Shown: positions 41,052-50,063, counted from the stretch's first letter. The stretch is 64,000 nt of DNA from Paenibacillus sp. JDR-2 (GCF_000023585.1 NC_012914.1:3254001-3318000); one strand, 5' to 3'. The notes: generated by a model from the sequence alone, not told the origin. Program-made: numbers and translations.

Positions 41052-41085
41052 TTGCCAATCCGGCAATCGACTGGCGAATATCGTG

Positions 41086-41193
41086 ATGGTAAAAAAGGGA
41101 CAAAAATTTCTTGCTTACAGCTTTGAAACAAAGAAGAAAGAAATGGAGATGCCTCTTCAAGGAATGAGCTTAGGGAAAATGGCAGAAGCGTGA
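41086..41193 (+). other. Short coding-like frame after the aldo/keto reductase
   Basis: A 35-residue frame (VKKGQKFLAYSFETKKKEME...) with amino-acid-like composition but no ribosome site. The same frame stays open upstream through NRLANIV, so it may be the C-terminal stub of a lost gene. Family not recognised. Confidence 0.25.
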
Positions 41194-41239
41194 GGGACTG
41201 TTGCCACTTTGTTTGAACGGAAAACATTAGATAAATACA

Positions 41240-41278
41240 ACAAACCGGCAGCAGATCAGAGATCCGCTGCCGGTTTGT
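41240..41278. terminator. Bidirectional terminator-like hairpin
   Basis: ACAAACCGGCAGC / GCTGCCGGTTTGT, perfect 13-bp stem, loop AGATCAGAGATCC, between convergent aldo/keto reductase and SLH-protein genes. T-richness is moderate on both sides. Confidence 0.75.
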
Positions 41279-41327
41279 ATTGAAGGAAGGGCAGGATAAT
41301 TGTTTGATGTGTGGGCACATCAGGGGA

Positions 41328-44300
41328 TTACTGTACGCCGAAGATAAATACAGCGTCTGGGTCCGTCGACAAGCTGTTGTAATCCCGGATCGAGTCGGCG
41401 CCTTTGCTGGTGTACGCGATCGTTCCGATCTTGCCTGATGCGAGCGACGGCACTTTCAATACGATTGTTAGCCCGTCCAGACGACCTTCCGTAGGCTTGA
41501 TTTGCTTGCCATCTACTACGATGTTGAAGAAATTTGTTTCATCCTTGTAGCCCTTGATTGGCTCGCTGAACGTAATCTTGATCGCCGTTCCTTGCGCGTC
41601 TACTTTCGTAATATAAGGAATGGCATTTGCCGCACTGGAAGCGGTAAAGATATAGACGCCGCTGTTGTCAGAGTCCTTCAGCGAGGCCCCTTGATCGTCC
41701 ACAATCCGTCCGTGGTTCGAATCGTACTCCAACCGGTAGCTCTGATTCGGCTTCAGAGGATCCAGCCGGTCCGCGTTCAGGTACACCGTGATCGCCATGC
41801 GGTCCGGGGACAGGACGTAGCTTGCGTTGCCGCTAGATTGAATGTCGACCTTGTTTCCGCCGGACACGGCGTACAGCGAGAAGCCTCCCGCGTCATCAAA
41901 CCGTACCGGCTCGCTGAATCGCATCTCGAACGTGTAGCGGTCCGTCGATACGATCTTCGTGACAGTAGGCGCTTGATTGGACGTCGAAGTTCCCGCGAAG
42001 ACAACTTGATAAGGATTGGAGCCTTCCTGCGTGCGGATGGCGTTCCATCCAGCCGCGTCCTTGATGCTGTCCTTGAAGCGCAGGCGATACGTTTTGCCGG
42101 ACTTCGCGTCGTCGTCTAGATAGAGAGTAATTTCGGTCACGATGCTGTTTGCGTCGTTCAGGCTGTCTCCGACGACGCCTATCGTTGAACCGTCGTCGCG
42201 CAGAAGATAGAAGCCGGACGCGCTGACGTTGCGGACAGGCTCGCTGAAAGTGACCTTGATTGCCCTGCTGTTCAAAGCCGACACTTGCGTAACGTAAGGA
42301 TCATCGTTTATTTTCTCCGTACCTGGGAATACCTTCTGATCTGCCCCGTCCTTTGTAAGCAGCCCAGGCAAATCAGAGATGCGGCCGGTATAGACATGCC
42401 CAGCGACGAAGAGGGAAGGATTGCCCGATTGCTTCGTCCTTAACTGGATCACAACCACGTTATTCGTGCCGGACTTGCGGACAACGTATTCGCTCCATCC
42501 GCTCGCGTCGACATTTCGGTTGTTGTCCTTCAGAATCGTCAAACCGAGGGAGGCGACTTCGGAGTCGGACAACGCACGGCTGAATGTCGCTTGAGCCGTG
42601 TTTTGATTGACAATTTCGAGCTTCTGTAACTCTATCGATCCGTTCGTTTCGCGATCGCTGCCGACGAATTGAATGCGCGTATCCGTGGCGATCGCGTTGC
42701 CACTCAAGTCATTCACTTGACTGATGGTGACGGAATAGACTCCGCCCGGCGTCTGGGCGTTGGTCGTGAGCGTGACCATCTTCTTCGCATCGTCGTACAC
42801 CGCGCTCTTGACCGCGCCAAGATTGCCGTCGAGCTTGTAATTGCCCACGCGGGTCGCCGTACTCGCATCCAGACGCTCGCTAAACATTAAGACCACTTGG
42901 CGCGCTGCCGCTTGAATGCCGACAACGGTCGGTAGACCGTGGTCGACGAGGCCGCCAAAATACAGATTCGTCGCCTTATCCATTACATTGCCTGCCAGGT
43001 CGGAGATCCCTTGAATCGTCAAGGTATACAGCACGGCATCCGTCTGCTTCGTCGTCGTGAGAATAACCGTGTCTCCGTCACTGTCGAGAATGATGTTGGT
43101 TACCCTAAGATTGTTGTTGATCGCGTAATTCGATACTTCCTTCGCCTGATCCGCGTTGACCTGTTCGCTGAACTGCACTTCGACGGTCGAATTGCTAAGC
43201 ACAGATACGGATTGGACATAGGGTTTATCGTGATCGTTAATGCCTTTGAAAACAATATCGCGCCGCGTGTTCATGACGTTACCGGCCAAATCAGCGATGT
43301 TGTTAATCGTCAGTTTGTATTCCTTGCCGTTCTCTTGTTCGTTGGTGTACAGCGTTACCGTTTTGCCGTCGCTGGCGAGAGTCGCGCGGGTGACGTACAG
43401 ATCGTTATTGATGATGTAGTTTTTCACGTTGCGAACGTCGCTAGCGTCGACCTTCTCGCTGAAGACAATCTGGATTGTCGAATTGTTCTGCCCAGCGACG
43501 GACACGACGGTCGGCTTGGAGCCGTCGAGGTCGTAGATGCCATAGAAGTACAAGTCGTTTCGGGAAGTCATCGTGTTGTCCGATAGATCCTTCACGCCGG
43601 TAACGGACAGCCGGTAACGATAACCGTCCTCTTGCATACTTGTGGTGATCGTGACCGTGCGGCGGTCGTCGGATAACGCAAAGCTATAGAGATCGAGGTC
43701 GCCGGTAACGATGTCGTAATGGTCCGGATCCTCTGCCGTGGAGCGGCTAACCTGCTCGGAGAACGTCAGTCGAATCGTCCGATATCCCAGGCTCTCAATC
43801 TTAGTGATGGTTGGACGAGTGGTGTCTCCCGTGCCGACCGTGCCGCCGTTGTTGTCCCAAATGGCGGAATAACGCCAGCCCGTTCCGTTCACCGTAAGCG
43901 TGTAAATGATGCCCCCTTGCTGCGGCCCCGTCGAGACCGTAACGGTCTTGCCATCCGAGGACAGAGTCGCTGTCCTTATCGCGATAACCGTGCCCTGATC
44001 ATCCTTTAATGAGAAGCTGGACAGATCAACCTTGGTGACAGCTTCCTTCAGGGTGACTTGAATAATACTGTTCGCCAGTGGTCTAACAGCGTTCACCTGA
44101 AGCCTTTGCTGGATTTGCTGCTGATAAACGACATAAGCGGCATCGACGAGCTGCCCGCGGGTAGCGGCTGCTTTGTAATTGCTCTGGAAGGAGATAAAGC
44201 CGTGATCGAGAGCGGCACTGACCGAGCTCCTTGCCCAAGCGGATACGCTGCCCGTTACCGGAGAACTGCCGCTCCCGTAGCCAAAGGCTCGAACCAGCAC

Positions 44301-44675
44301 GACAGCCAGTTGCTCCACCGTTACGTTAGCGACGGGAGAGAACCTGCGCGCAGCGGTTCCCGTCATGAGCCCCACCTGGTTTACTGCCTCCACCTCGTGA
44401 TAGGACCATCTCGACTTCAACACGTCGTCAAAACTCGCCTTCGCCGGGTTGTTGTCCGGTAGCCCCCAGAGACGATACAGCACGGCGGCGAATTGTTCAC
44501 GCGTCATCGATTGGTTAAGCCCCGCGCTTCCGTCCCCAAGTCCCTTGAAGATTCCTTTTTCCTTCAGTACCTCGAACTTCTCCTTCGTGGAAAGCGACTC
44601 CGCATTTGCAGCGAAAGCCGGAATTGCCAGCGCCAACAGCAGCCATGCGATCAGCAATTTCCGTACTAGAGTCAT
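41328..44675 (-). CDS. Surface protein with SLH-like N-terminus and SbsA/Big_5-type Ig ladder
   Basis: A 1115-residue exported cell-surface protein. Signal peptide (about 1-25: LVRKLLIAWLLLALAIPAFAANA), then SLH-like repeats (about 26-190; FEVLKEKGIFKGLGDGSAGL, then MTREQFAAVLYRLWG, FDDV, VEAVNQVGLMTGTAARRFSP and TVEQLAVVLVRAFG) that would bind pyruvylated secondary cell-wall polymer. A ladder of about eight Ig-like units follows, each with a V.V.FSE.V....A..V.NY.....L.V beginning and Y.LTI..I.DLAGN end. ATG 44675 is preferred because AAAGGAGG is just upstream, while the ATG at 44702 precedes it. Structural S-layer or adhesion role; no enzyme domain seen. Confidence 0.88.
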   Translation of the reverse strand: MTLVRKLLIAWLLLALAIPAFAANAESLSTKEKFEVLKEKGIFKGLGDGSAGLNQSMTREQFAAVLYRLWGLPDNNPAKASFDDVLKSRWSYHEVEAVNQVGLMTGTAARRFSPVANVTVEQLAVVLVRAFGYGSGSSPVTGSVSAWARSSVSAALDHGFISFQSNYKAAATRGQLVDAAYVVYQQQIQQRLQVNAVRPLANSIIQVTLKEAVTKVDLSSFSLKDDQGTVIAIRTATLSSDGKTVTVSTGPQQGGIIYTLTVNGTGWRYSAIWDNNGGTVGTGDTTRPTITKIESLGYRTIRLTFSEQVSRSTAEDPDHYDIVTGDLDLYSFALSDDRRTVTITTSMQEDGYRYRLSVTGVKDLSDNTMTSRNDLYFYGIYDLDGSKPTVVSVAGQNNSTIQIVFSEKVDASDVRNVKNYIINNDLYVTRATLASDGKTVTLYTNEQENGKEYKLTINNIADLAGNVMNTRRDIVFKGINDHDKPYVQSVSVLSNSTVEVQFSEQVNADQAKEVSNYAINNNLRVTNIILDSDGDTVILTTTKQTDAVLYTLTIQGISDLAGNVMDKATNLYFGGLVDHGLPTVVGIQAAARQVVLMFSERLDASTATRVGNYKLDGNLGAVKSAVYDDAKKMVTLTTNAQTPGGVYSVTISQVNDLSGNAIATDTRIQFVGSDRETNGSIELQKLEIVNQNTAQATFSRALSDSEVASLGLTILKDNNRNVDASGWSEYVVRKSGTNNVVVIQLRTKQSGNPSLFVAGHVYTGRISDLPGLLTKDGADQKVFPGTEKINDDPYVTQVSALNSRAIKVTFSEPVRNVSASGFYLLRDDGSTIGVVGDSLNDANSIVTEITLYLDDDAKSGKTYRLRFKDSIKDAAGWNAIRTQEGSNPYQVVFAGTSTSNQAPTVTKIVSTDRYTFEMRFSEPVRFDDAGGFSLYAVSGGNKVDIQSSGNASYVLSPDRMAITVYLNADRLDPLKPNQSYRLEYDSNHGRIVDDQGASLKDSDNSGVYIFTASSAANAIPYITKVDAQGTAIKITFSEPIKGYKDETNFFNIVVDGKQIKPTEGRLDGLTIVLKVPSLASGKIGTIAYTSKGADSIRDYNSLSTDPDAVFIFGVQ

Positions 44676-45101
44676 GCCTTTACCTCCTTTTCCGCGAGCC
44701 ATGAAGACCCGCTGCGTTGAATAGCTGTAAATTCATACGCAAGGAAGTTACGGAATGTTGCGCCGACAAAATCAAGTTATGCGTTTGTCGGAACCCGCAA
44801 TTTTCAGCATAAACACTAGAACAAACGACAAAAAAAGCCTTTTGAAAAAGGGGTTCAAATCAATTTTCTATTTATTAACAGAGACATTATGTAGCAACTT
44901 GTCGAGATTTAAAGATGGAAAAGTTTTTTATTTATTTTTAAGTGAAGGCGGCAGCCTATTCTTTTTTTCCGGCGAACTCAGATTTCAGCTTAATTACGTA
45001 CCTACCGCCTGATGGATGGAACAGTGAGGATGGGTGCGCTCACCCGATAGTTTACCTAGGCATATTAGAACGCATGAAGCATTTTAGGCTGGTGATGGAA
45101 T
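44676..45101. other. Spacer without recognised gene
   Basis: Upstream region of the surface protein. An 85-codon plus-strand frame (44755-45012) has no ribosome site and unlikely composition. No clear operator or promoter stood out. Confidence 0.4.
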
Positions 45102-45371
45102 GTGAAGATGTCTAAAATTGGGGAATTGGCCGTTATTGCTATTGTAGTAGTATCCGTTGTTATGCATCCAATATACCAAACGAACCTACTATGGGGATGA
45201 TGGGGTAGTCATCGCAGCTGAAAGTAAACCTATGCTAAATGAGTTGCCGTTAGAGGTTAAAATCATGGGATATTAGATGATTTACTCGGCTGGGGTGCGG
45301 ATGAGGAGTTTCAATTCACGGGTTCTGATAAAGAACAGTTAAAGGATGCCGTAGTCAAATTAGAGAGCTGA
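45102..45371 (+). pseudogene. Decayed small membrane-anchored protein
   Basis: Three frame segments join into one plausible protein: SKIGELAVIAIVVVSVVMHP (hydrophobic anchor, from GTG 45102 or ATG 45108), then TYYGDDGVVIAAESKPMLNE (shifted by one base), then, back in the first frame, NHGILDDLLGWGADEEFQFT and GSDKEQLKDAVVKLES before TGA at 45371. Two compensating single-base shifts (between about 45160-45180 and near 45260) and the resulting stops at 45198 and 45274 show it is dead. Family not recognised; the anchor plus acidic domain suggests a small exported protein. Confidence 0.6.
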
Positions 45372-45442
45372 AAAGGCTCCTTCGTCAATTTGATCGAAAA
45401 GTAACATGGCTTTCACACCAAATTAAAGTTGTTGCTCATCAG

Positions 45443-45462
45443 AGGCTCCGCTATGGCGGAGC
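45443..45462. terminator. Weak terminator-like hairpin
   Basis: GGCTCCGC-TAT-GGCGGAGCC-type stem followed by CTTTC, located at the 3' end of the minus-strand LysM gene and after the decayed plus-strand gene. The T run is poor. Confidence 0.4.
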
Positions 45463-45485
45463 CCTTTCTGTCAGGTTGCGATGAC

Positions 45486-46511
45486 CTAAGCCTTTGGAAT
45501 TTTCAGCACCGTGCCGGCTTTTACATCATCAATATTAACAATGTGATTGTAATCCGCGATGAACCTCACATATTTGTCGGAGCCGTAATAGATTTTGGAG
45601 ATGCTGTAGAGAGTCTCGCCAATCTTTACGGTATGATCGGATGTCTCGTAATCATCCGGCTTGTAGTTTTTCAGGGAAGGAATGATGAGGTTGGTGCCTG
45701 CTTTCAAGCCTACATTTTTATCAAGCTTGTTTTCTTTCGCGATATAATCCACATATTCCACCGATTTGTAGAACATTCTGGAAACTCCAGACAGCGTGTC
45801 GCCTGCTTGGATTAGATAGGTAGCGGGCAAGTGTATTTTCGAATAGTCTTTAGCTCCTTGCTGGCCGCCATTTATCGAGCCGGTTGTTGACGATAAGGCC
45901 GGGATCTTAAGAGTATCTCCGGCTTTCATATCATTAATAAACAAGATATGGTTATGCTCTGCAAGCAACGTATAATACTCCTTAGATTGATAAAACTTCT
46001 CTGATATCAATCTTAGCGTATCGCCTTTTTGGACCACATAGGTGGTTGGAAGTTTCAATGATTTAGCAGGGGCTTTCGTTGATTTATTGCCATAATCCTT
46101 ATTTTCTTGCATAGGTTTTTCTGTCCGTGCAGGCTTAGGCGTCTCCGTTGGCTTATCGCTTTCTCTAACTGGTGTGTTGGATGCAAGAGGAGCAGGCTCT
46201 TGTTCCTCTTCACTGTCAACGGTTCCGGCGGGGATGGGATCATCTTCCGATAGCCCGTTTCCGCCATTCCCATTATTAAGGGAATCCGAATCAGTTGGCT
46301 TGCCAATTCTGTTCTGCCCATTGGCCTGCTCGGCATTCCCGGCAGCTAGCGGAAGTTTAGAATCAACTTTATTCGTATATTTGCCGTACAATACTCCGCA
46401 AAAACCAACAAGAATTACGACTATCGCCAGATAGATGATGAGATTTGTTTGTTTTAAAGATACTAATCTGCCTTTGGAATGTTTGCTGCTGCGTGTGGTT
46501 CTCTTATTCAA
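45486..46511 (-). CDS. Membrane-anchored protein with three LysM domains
   Basis: A 341-residue protein with an N-terminal signal anchor (NLIIYLAIVVILVGFCGVLY, about 24-43), a Pro/Thr/Glu-rich, low-complexity linker (about 50-155) and three LysM modules: TYVVQKGDTLRLISEKFYQS, TYLIQAGDTLSGVSRMFYKS and HTVKIGETLYSISKIYYGSD, each ending in a KIP or IIPS strand. LysM binds N-acetylglucosamine in peptidoglycan, so the protein probably bridges membrane and wall. No catalytic domain is present. TTG 46511 has AAAGGAG about 13 bases upstream. A sporulation or cell-wall scaffold role is possible. Confidence 0.85.
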   Translation of the reverse strand: MNKRTTRSSKHSKGRLVSLKQTNLIIYLAIVVILVGFCGVLYGKYTNKVDSKLPLAAGNAEQANGQNRIGKPTDSDSLNNGNGGNGLSEDDPIPAGTVDSEEEQEPAPLASNTPVRESDKPTETPKPARTEKPMQENKDYGNKSTKAPAKSLKLPTTYVVQKGDTLRLISEKFYQSKEYYTLLAEHNHILFINDMKAGDTLKIPALSSTTGSINGGQQGAKDYSKIHLPATYLIQAGDTLSGVSRMFYKSVEYVDYIAKENKLDKNVGLKAGTNLIIPSLKNYKPDDYETSDHTVKIGETLYSISKIYYGSDKYVRFIADYNHIVNIDDVKAGTVLKIPKA

Positions 46512-46772
46512 AACGTAATCTTCTCCTTTGTTCCTCCATTTAAACCTATTCTATCGGACTTATTGAACTCTGTGGAATGGGCCTTAATAGCCAATTCATT
46601 CTCAACGCGAACTGCTAGAATTAAATATTTATATCCTAATGACTATGTTCATTCTGATTACTGTTTTACGCATAGCGTGATGCAAATAGCCAGCTGTATG
46701 CATACCAATTTGAACAGTAGTCCTCTTTAGAAAATCTAGTTCTTTGGTGGCGCATAAGAATGCAGGTTAATA

Positions 46773-46817
46773 TAGGTCTGCACGAATCTAGTTATTTCAG
46801 ATATAATAGTAGACCTA
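46773..46817 (+). promoter_or_regulatory. Promoter region bracketed by inverted repeat, amidase gene
   Basis: TATAAT (46802-46807) lies between TAGGTCT (46773-46779) and its complement AGACCTA (46811-46817). No good -35 was found. The bracketing repeat could be an operator or a leader hairpin. The remaining spacer 46512-46772 shows nothing recognisable. Confidence 0.4.
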
Positions 46818-46855
46818 CATATCCTAAGAATATTAAAGGAGACTTATAGACTTAT

Positions 46856-47965
46856 ATGAAAAAAATTGTATACCTGACAATTTTGATCTGTGGGTTGATT
46901 AGTATTTCCGGTTATATGCCAAACCGGGCGGAAGCAAGCGGTAGTTATACGGCCAAGGTATACACCGACTCATTGAATGTCCGCAGCGAGCCATCGCGTG
47001 ATTCGTCGATCGTAGGCGGTTTGAAGAATGGCGAGATTGTCACGGTTTCAGCTGAAGAGTACGGCTGGCTGCGCATCAAGTCGGAACGCGTCTCCGGTTG
47101 GGTGGCAGGACATTATTTGAAGAAAGTCGATGGCAATGTCGTTACGGCATCGGCGACAGATCAAGATGGCAGCGTGCGGAACAGCTCTGCAGCCGCCCGT
47201 GCGACTGTGCTGGTCGATAGGCTTCGGCTCAGGGCAGGCGCCGGATTAAACCATGAAATTTTGGGATATCTAACAAAAGGTGAGGCTGTTACGATAATAG
47301 ACAACCGGGAAGGATGGGTTCGGGTCCAGACCCGGGATAAGCAACTCGGCTGGGTATCGGATCGTTATATCGCGAAAGGCGAAACACAAACGGTGTCGGT
47401 TGCATCGGGAAAATCGAAGAGCCTCAAGGGGAAAGTAATCGTAATCGACCCCGGTCACGGCGGAGACGATCCTGGAATGATAGGAACTACATATGAAACG
47501 ATTGAAAAAAATCTTAATTTAAGCACTTCCTTCTACTTAGAGGATGAGCTTCGCAGTCGCGGAGCGCGCGTCCTCATGACAAGAACGAAGAATGAGGAAA
47601 AGCCCGGGCTGTCCGATAGGGTCAAGATAAGCGAATCCGCCGGTGCGGACGCATTCGTCAGCATCCATTATAATTCTTCGGAGAAAAACACGTCCGGCAT
47701 ACTTACCTTCTATTATTCGAATACAAAAGATCGGCCATTGGCCCGCGCGATAGAAAACAGGCTTGCGGACGGCATCGGCTTGAAGAGCAACGGGATTTCA
47801 TACGGCAATCTTCACGTTTTGCGGGAAAATGATACGGTATCCGCACTCATAGAGCTCGGCTTCTTGTCCAACCCAAAAGATGAATCCATCGTCCGACGCT
47901 CCAGCTATCAGAGAATAGCAGCCAAAGCAATTGCGAATGGGTTGGAGGATTACTTCGGCAGGTAA
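46856..47965 (+). CDS. N-acetylmuramoyl-L-alanine amidase with two SH3b domains
   Basis: A 369-residue secreted peptidoglycan hydrolase. Signal peptide about 1-28 (cut after AEA), two bacterial SH3 domains (about 30-90 with SLNVRSEPSRDSSIVGGLKN, and about 118-172 with RLRLRAGAGLNHEILGYLTK) that bind the wall, then an Amidase_3 domain (about 190-365). Zinc ligands are His in VIDPGHGGDDPG, Glu in YETIEKNLN and His in VSIHYNSS; the catalytic Glu is in ALIELGFLSNPKD. AAAGGAG lies 14 bases before the ATG. It cleaves the bond between MurNAc and L-Ala, as in cell separation, germination or mother-cell lysis. Confidence 0.94.
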   Translation: MKKIVYLTILICGLISISGYMPNRAEASGSYTAKVYTDSLNVRSEPSRDSSIVGGLKNGEIVTVSAEEYGWLRIKSERVSGWVAGHYLKKVDGNVVTASATDQDGSVRNSSAAARATVLVDRLRLRAGAGLNHEILGYLTKGEAVTIIDNREGWVRVQTRDKQLGWVSDRYIAKGETQTVSVASGKSKSLKGKVIVIDPGHGGDDPGMIGTTYETIEKNLNLSTSFYLEDELRSRGARVLMTRTKNEEKPGLSDRVKISESAGADAFVSIHYNSSEKNTSGILTFYYSNTKDRPLARAIENRLADGIGLKSNGISYGNLHVLRENDTVSALIELGFLSNPKDESIVRRSSYQRIAAKAIANGLEDYFGR

Positions 47966-48145
47966 CAGAGTGGTTCGTTATAGAATTATTCTACAAAACG
48001 GATTCGAAGGCAAAAATTAAACGATGAACATGTAAGGCTAAATAGTTCCAATATGTGGACATCACTAAACTATATTTAAAGGATCCCGTATAAAGAGTTA
48101 TTCCGTAATGGTATAGAAACTAAAATTCTAATATCGGAAATTTCA

Positions 48146-48176
48146 AAGGCAGACGATCAGTGTGATCGTCTGCCTT
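48146..48176. terminator. Bidirectional terminator
   Basis: A perfect 14-bp stem AAGGCAGACGATCA / TGATCGTCTGCCTT with GTG loop between the convergent amidase and methyltransferase genes. Confidence 0.82.
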
Positions 48177-48192
48177 GTCATATTATTTTCAT

Positions 48193-48903
48193 TCAGGCTT
48201 TCCAAGCCGTAATTACAACACTGCCCATCATATTGGAGAAGTTACTCAACAGGCGCTCATTTTTCATCATCATGGCAACTACATCTGGTTTCGTGAATAG
48301 TTCGTGATCGATTATCCGTAAAGGGTCGTTGTCGGTGGCTAGCTGCTTCATTTGCGAAAAATGAGACGCTGAGTACTTACTAAACCTTGATTTACTCATC
48401 AGCTTTAGCCATTCCGGGACGGTTCGCAGATGATGAAGTCCGTAAAACGATTGGAGTTTTTTCTTTTGAACCGTAGTTAATTTTATAGCAAATGCCAGCT
48501 CTCGATCGTATAAAACTCCTTTCGGTTTAAGTACTCGCCAATATTCTTGTATAGCGGAGCTTCCTTGGGTAAAGGCAGTAACCGACTCCGTAAAAACGGC
48601 ATCAAACGTCTCATCCGGGAAAGGCATTGAAGCGGCATCTGCCTGTAAAATGCGGACGGGGAGATCGCTTATCTTCGCACGGTAAATCGCTTTTTGAATC
48701 ATATTCTCGTTCCGGTCTATTGCGGTTACGTTGCAGCCTAAACTGGCTAAATAACATGCAGTCCGGCCCGTTCCGCATCCCGCCTCCAGCACTTTTGCGC
48801 CTCGTGGAAAGCTGATTTGTCCGATTAATTCTTTGGTTGCTTGGAAACCTCCCGGATGCGCACTTCCTTCGCCGAGCCGGGCTAATAATGAATGATAATC
48901 CAA
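48193..48903 (-). CDS. Class I SAM-dependent methyltransferase
   Basis: A 236-residue Rossmann-fold methyltransferase of the Methyltransf_11 type. Motif I VLEAGCGTGRTACYLASLG at about 39-57, the acidic residue ending strand 2 (VTAIDRNENMI), motif II/post-I LQADAASMPFPDETFDAVFT, and YWRVLKPKGVLY. The C-terminal 80 residues are helical and specific. TTG 48903 has AGGTGAGAAGG upstream. The acceptor is unknown; the general layout resembles ubiquinone/menaquinone or small-molecule methylases. Monocistronic. Confidence 0.85.
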   Translation of the reverse strand: MDYHSLLARLGEGSAHPGGFQATKELIGQISFPRGAKVLEAGCGTGRTACYLASLGCNVTAIDRNENMIQKAIYRAKISDLPVRILQADAASMPFPDETFDAVFTESVTAFTQGSSAIQEYWRVLKPKGVLYDRELAFAIKLTTVQKKKLQSFYGLHHLRTVPEWLKLMSKSRFSKYSASHFSQMKQLATDNDPLRIIDHELFTKPDVVAMMMKNERLLSNFSNMMGSVVITAWKA

Positions 48904-49065
48904 CGCCTTCTCACCTCTCCCGATATTCTATGCATTTCCTTCGCGATGACTGCACCCATTCTTCGCTGCTTTTTGAATACCCGCGTTGGCATCTTTCATT
49001 TTGTTTTTGCCTGAGAGAATGGAGCATATCTCGTTTTTTTTTCTAAATAGAAGACAATCGTACAG

Positions 49066-49093
49066 ACCGTATAGCAGATTTTTTCATAGTCTA
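49066..49093 (+). promoter_or_regulatory. Candidate SigK-type promoter
   Basis: AC (49066-49067), 17-base spacer, CATAGTCTA (49085-49093), matching the mother-cell SigK pattern AC-N16/17-CATANNNTA. Located 36 bases before the first of two small Sm-like genes. Confidence 0.45.
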
Positions 49094-49128
49094 GAATATA
49101 CGAGCAGCAGGTTAGGGGGAATGAAGTT

Positions 49129-49515
49129 ATGCAGGAAGTTTATCCGATTAGCCATAATACGGTCTATCCGTACATCGGACGGAGAGTTAGTGCGGTTACG
49201 CATGACGGAAGGCATTTTATTGGAACGATAAAGGGAGTAGAAGACGGAAAGTTAATAGTGGAGGATTGTACTTTTGACAGAAAGCCTTTAACGTTGTCGT
49301 CCGTTCGGAACGGAAAGCCTTCAAAAAAACAAACGCGCTCCAAGCATAAAGCCAGACTGTCCAATTATTATGACGGTTACGGTGGAGGCTATGACAGTTA
49401 TGGCGGGGGTTATGGCGGTTACGGCGGTGGAGGCTGCGGCTTTGGCGGCGGTTGTTTCTTTTTTCCGTTTGCCATTCTTGCTTCTCTTTTTATACTTCCT
49501 TTCTTCTTTATTTGA
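49129..49515 (+). CDS. Small protein: Sm-like N-terminus, Gly/Tyr-rich C-terminus
   Basis: A 128-residue protein. Residues 10-50 (YPYIGRRVSAVTHDGRHFIG, TIKGVEDGKLIVEDC) have the strand pattern of an Sm/LSm-like barrel (G..V.....DG...G.i..v....i.l). A basic linker (KPSKKQTRSKHKARLS) leads to a YGGGY-type repeat region (about 80-108) and a hydrophobic end (FFFPFAILASLFILPFFFI). The ATG has AGGGGGAATG upstream. It is followed after 21 bases by a gene with the same N-terminal pattern. The tail resembles spore-coat or YjcZ-like peptides; with the candidate SigK promoter, a spore-surface role is inferred. Confidence 0.6.
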   Translation: MQEVYPISHNTVYPYIGRRVSAVTHDGRHFIGTIKGVEDGKLIVEDCTFDRKPLTLSSVRNGKPSKKQTRSKHKARLSNYYDGYGGGYDSYGGGYGGYGGGGCGFGGGCFFFPFAILASLFILPFFFI

Positions 49516-49536
49516 TTGCGGAAAAGAGGGTTCACG

Positions 49537-50043
49537 ATGGTATCCAGGAAAGCTCCTAAACAAAGAAAACCCGAGGGAAGAGTTCGTGCGGTCAACAAAG
49601 CTAACCGTTGTATCGGGCAGCCCGTTTGCGTGTTGTTAAATGACGGTAACTGTTATGTCGGCACGGTTCAAGCCGTTCATGACCATCAGCTAATCCTTTC
49701 CGAAACCAGAAGTTGCGGGAAAGTGAATCTTTCCGATCGTTCCAAGACACCCGAAGTCCAAGTATCGGGACTGTTGGATTCCTTGATAGGGGGGATCGGC
49801 GCGCTCAATTCTTTTGGTTCAATGGCGTCAGGCTTATTTAAGCCGATGTTATCCGGTCCTTCGGGTTTTTCTGGAGCGGGAGTACAAACAAAACAAGAAA
49901 ATTCGGAAGGCCCTTCAGGGCAAGCAGGTGGAGGGCAGCAGAGCGGTTTTTTCGGATCTTTTAAACAAATGCTGCCGACTGTCCAAGTCGGACTTAATAT
50001 GGTGAAGACGATTATGCCTTTAATGGGGATGTTCAAAATCTGA
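49537..50043 (+). CDS. Small protein: Sm-like N-terminus, Gly/Gln-rich C-terminus
   Basis: A 168-residue partner of the preceding gene. The basic start (VSRKAPKQRKPEGRVRAVNK) is followed by an Sm-like segment (CIGQPVCVLLNDGNCYVGTV, QAVHDHQLILSETR; about 27-60) and by a Gly/Ser/Phe-rich tail with QAGGGQQSGFFGSFKQMLP and hydrophobic MVKTIMPLMGMFKI. ATG 49537 is preferred over the TTG at 49516 because AAGAGGG lies 7-8 bases upstream. The shared N-terminal fold indicates duplication. Function unknown; probably acts with its neighbour. Confidence 0.6.
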   Translation: MVSRKAPKQRKPEGRVRAVNKANRCIGQPVCVLLNDGNCYVGTVQAVHDHQLILSETRSCGKVNLSDRSKTPEVQVSGLLDSLIGGIGALNSFGSMASGLFKPMLSGPSGFSGAGVQTKQENSEGPSGQAGGGQQSGFFGSFKQMLPTVQVGLNMVKTIMPLMGMFKI

Positions 50044-50063
50044 CGCTTTATTCTGTTTTGCTC

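Noticed and set aside
41502-42119. 205-codon plus-strand frame inside the SLH/Ig protein gene
   Set aside because: Complement of a well-supported coding region; Arg/Val-rich composition reflects codon use of the other strand.
44755-45012. 85-codon plus-strand frame upstream of the surface-protein gene
   Set aside because: No ribosome site, no recognisable domain, composition of AT-rich spacer.
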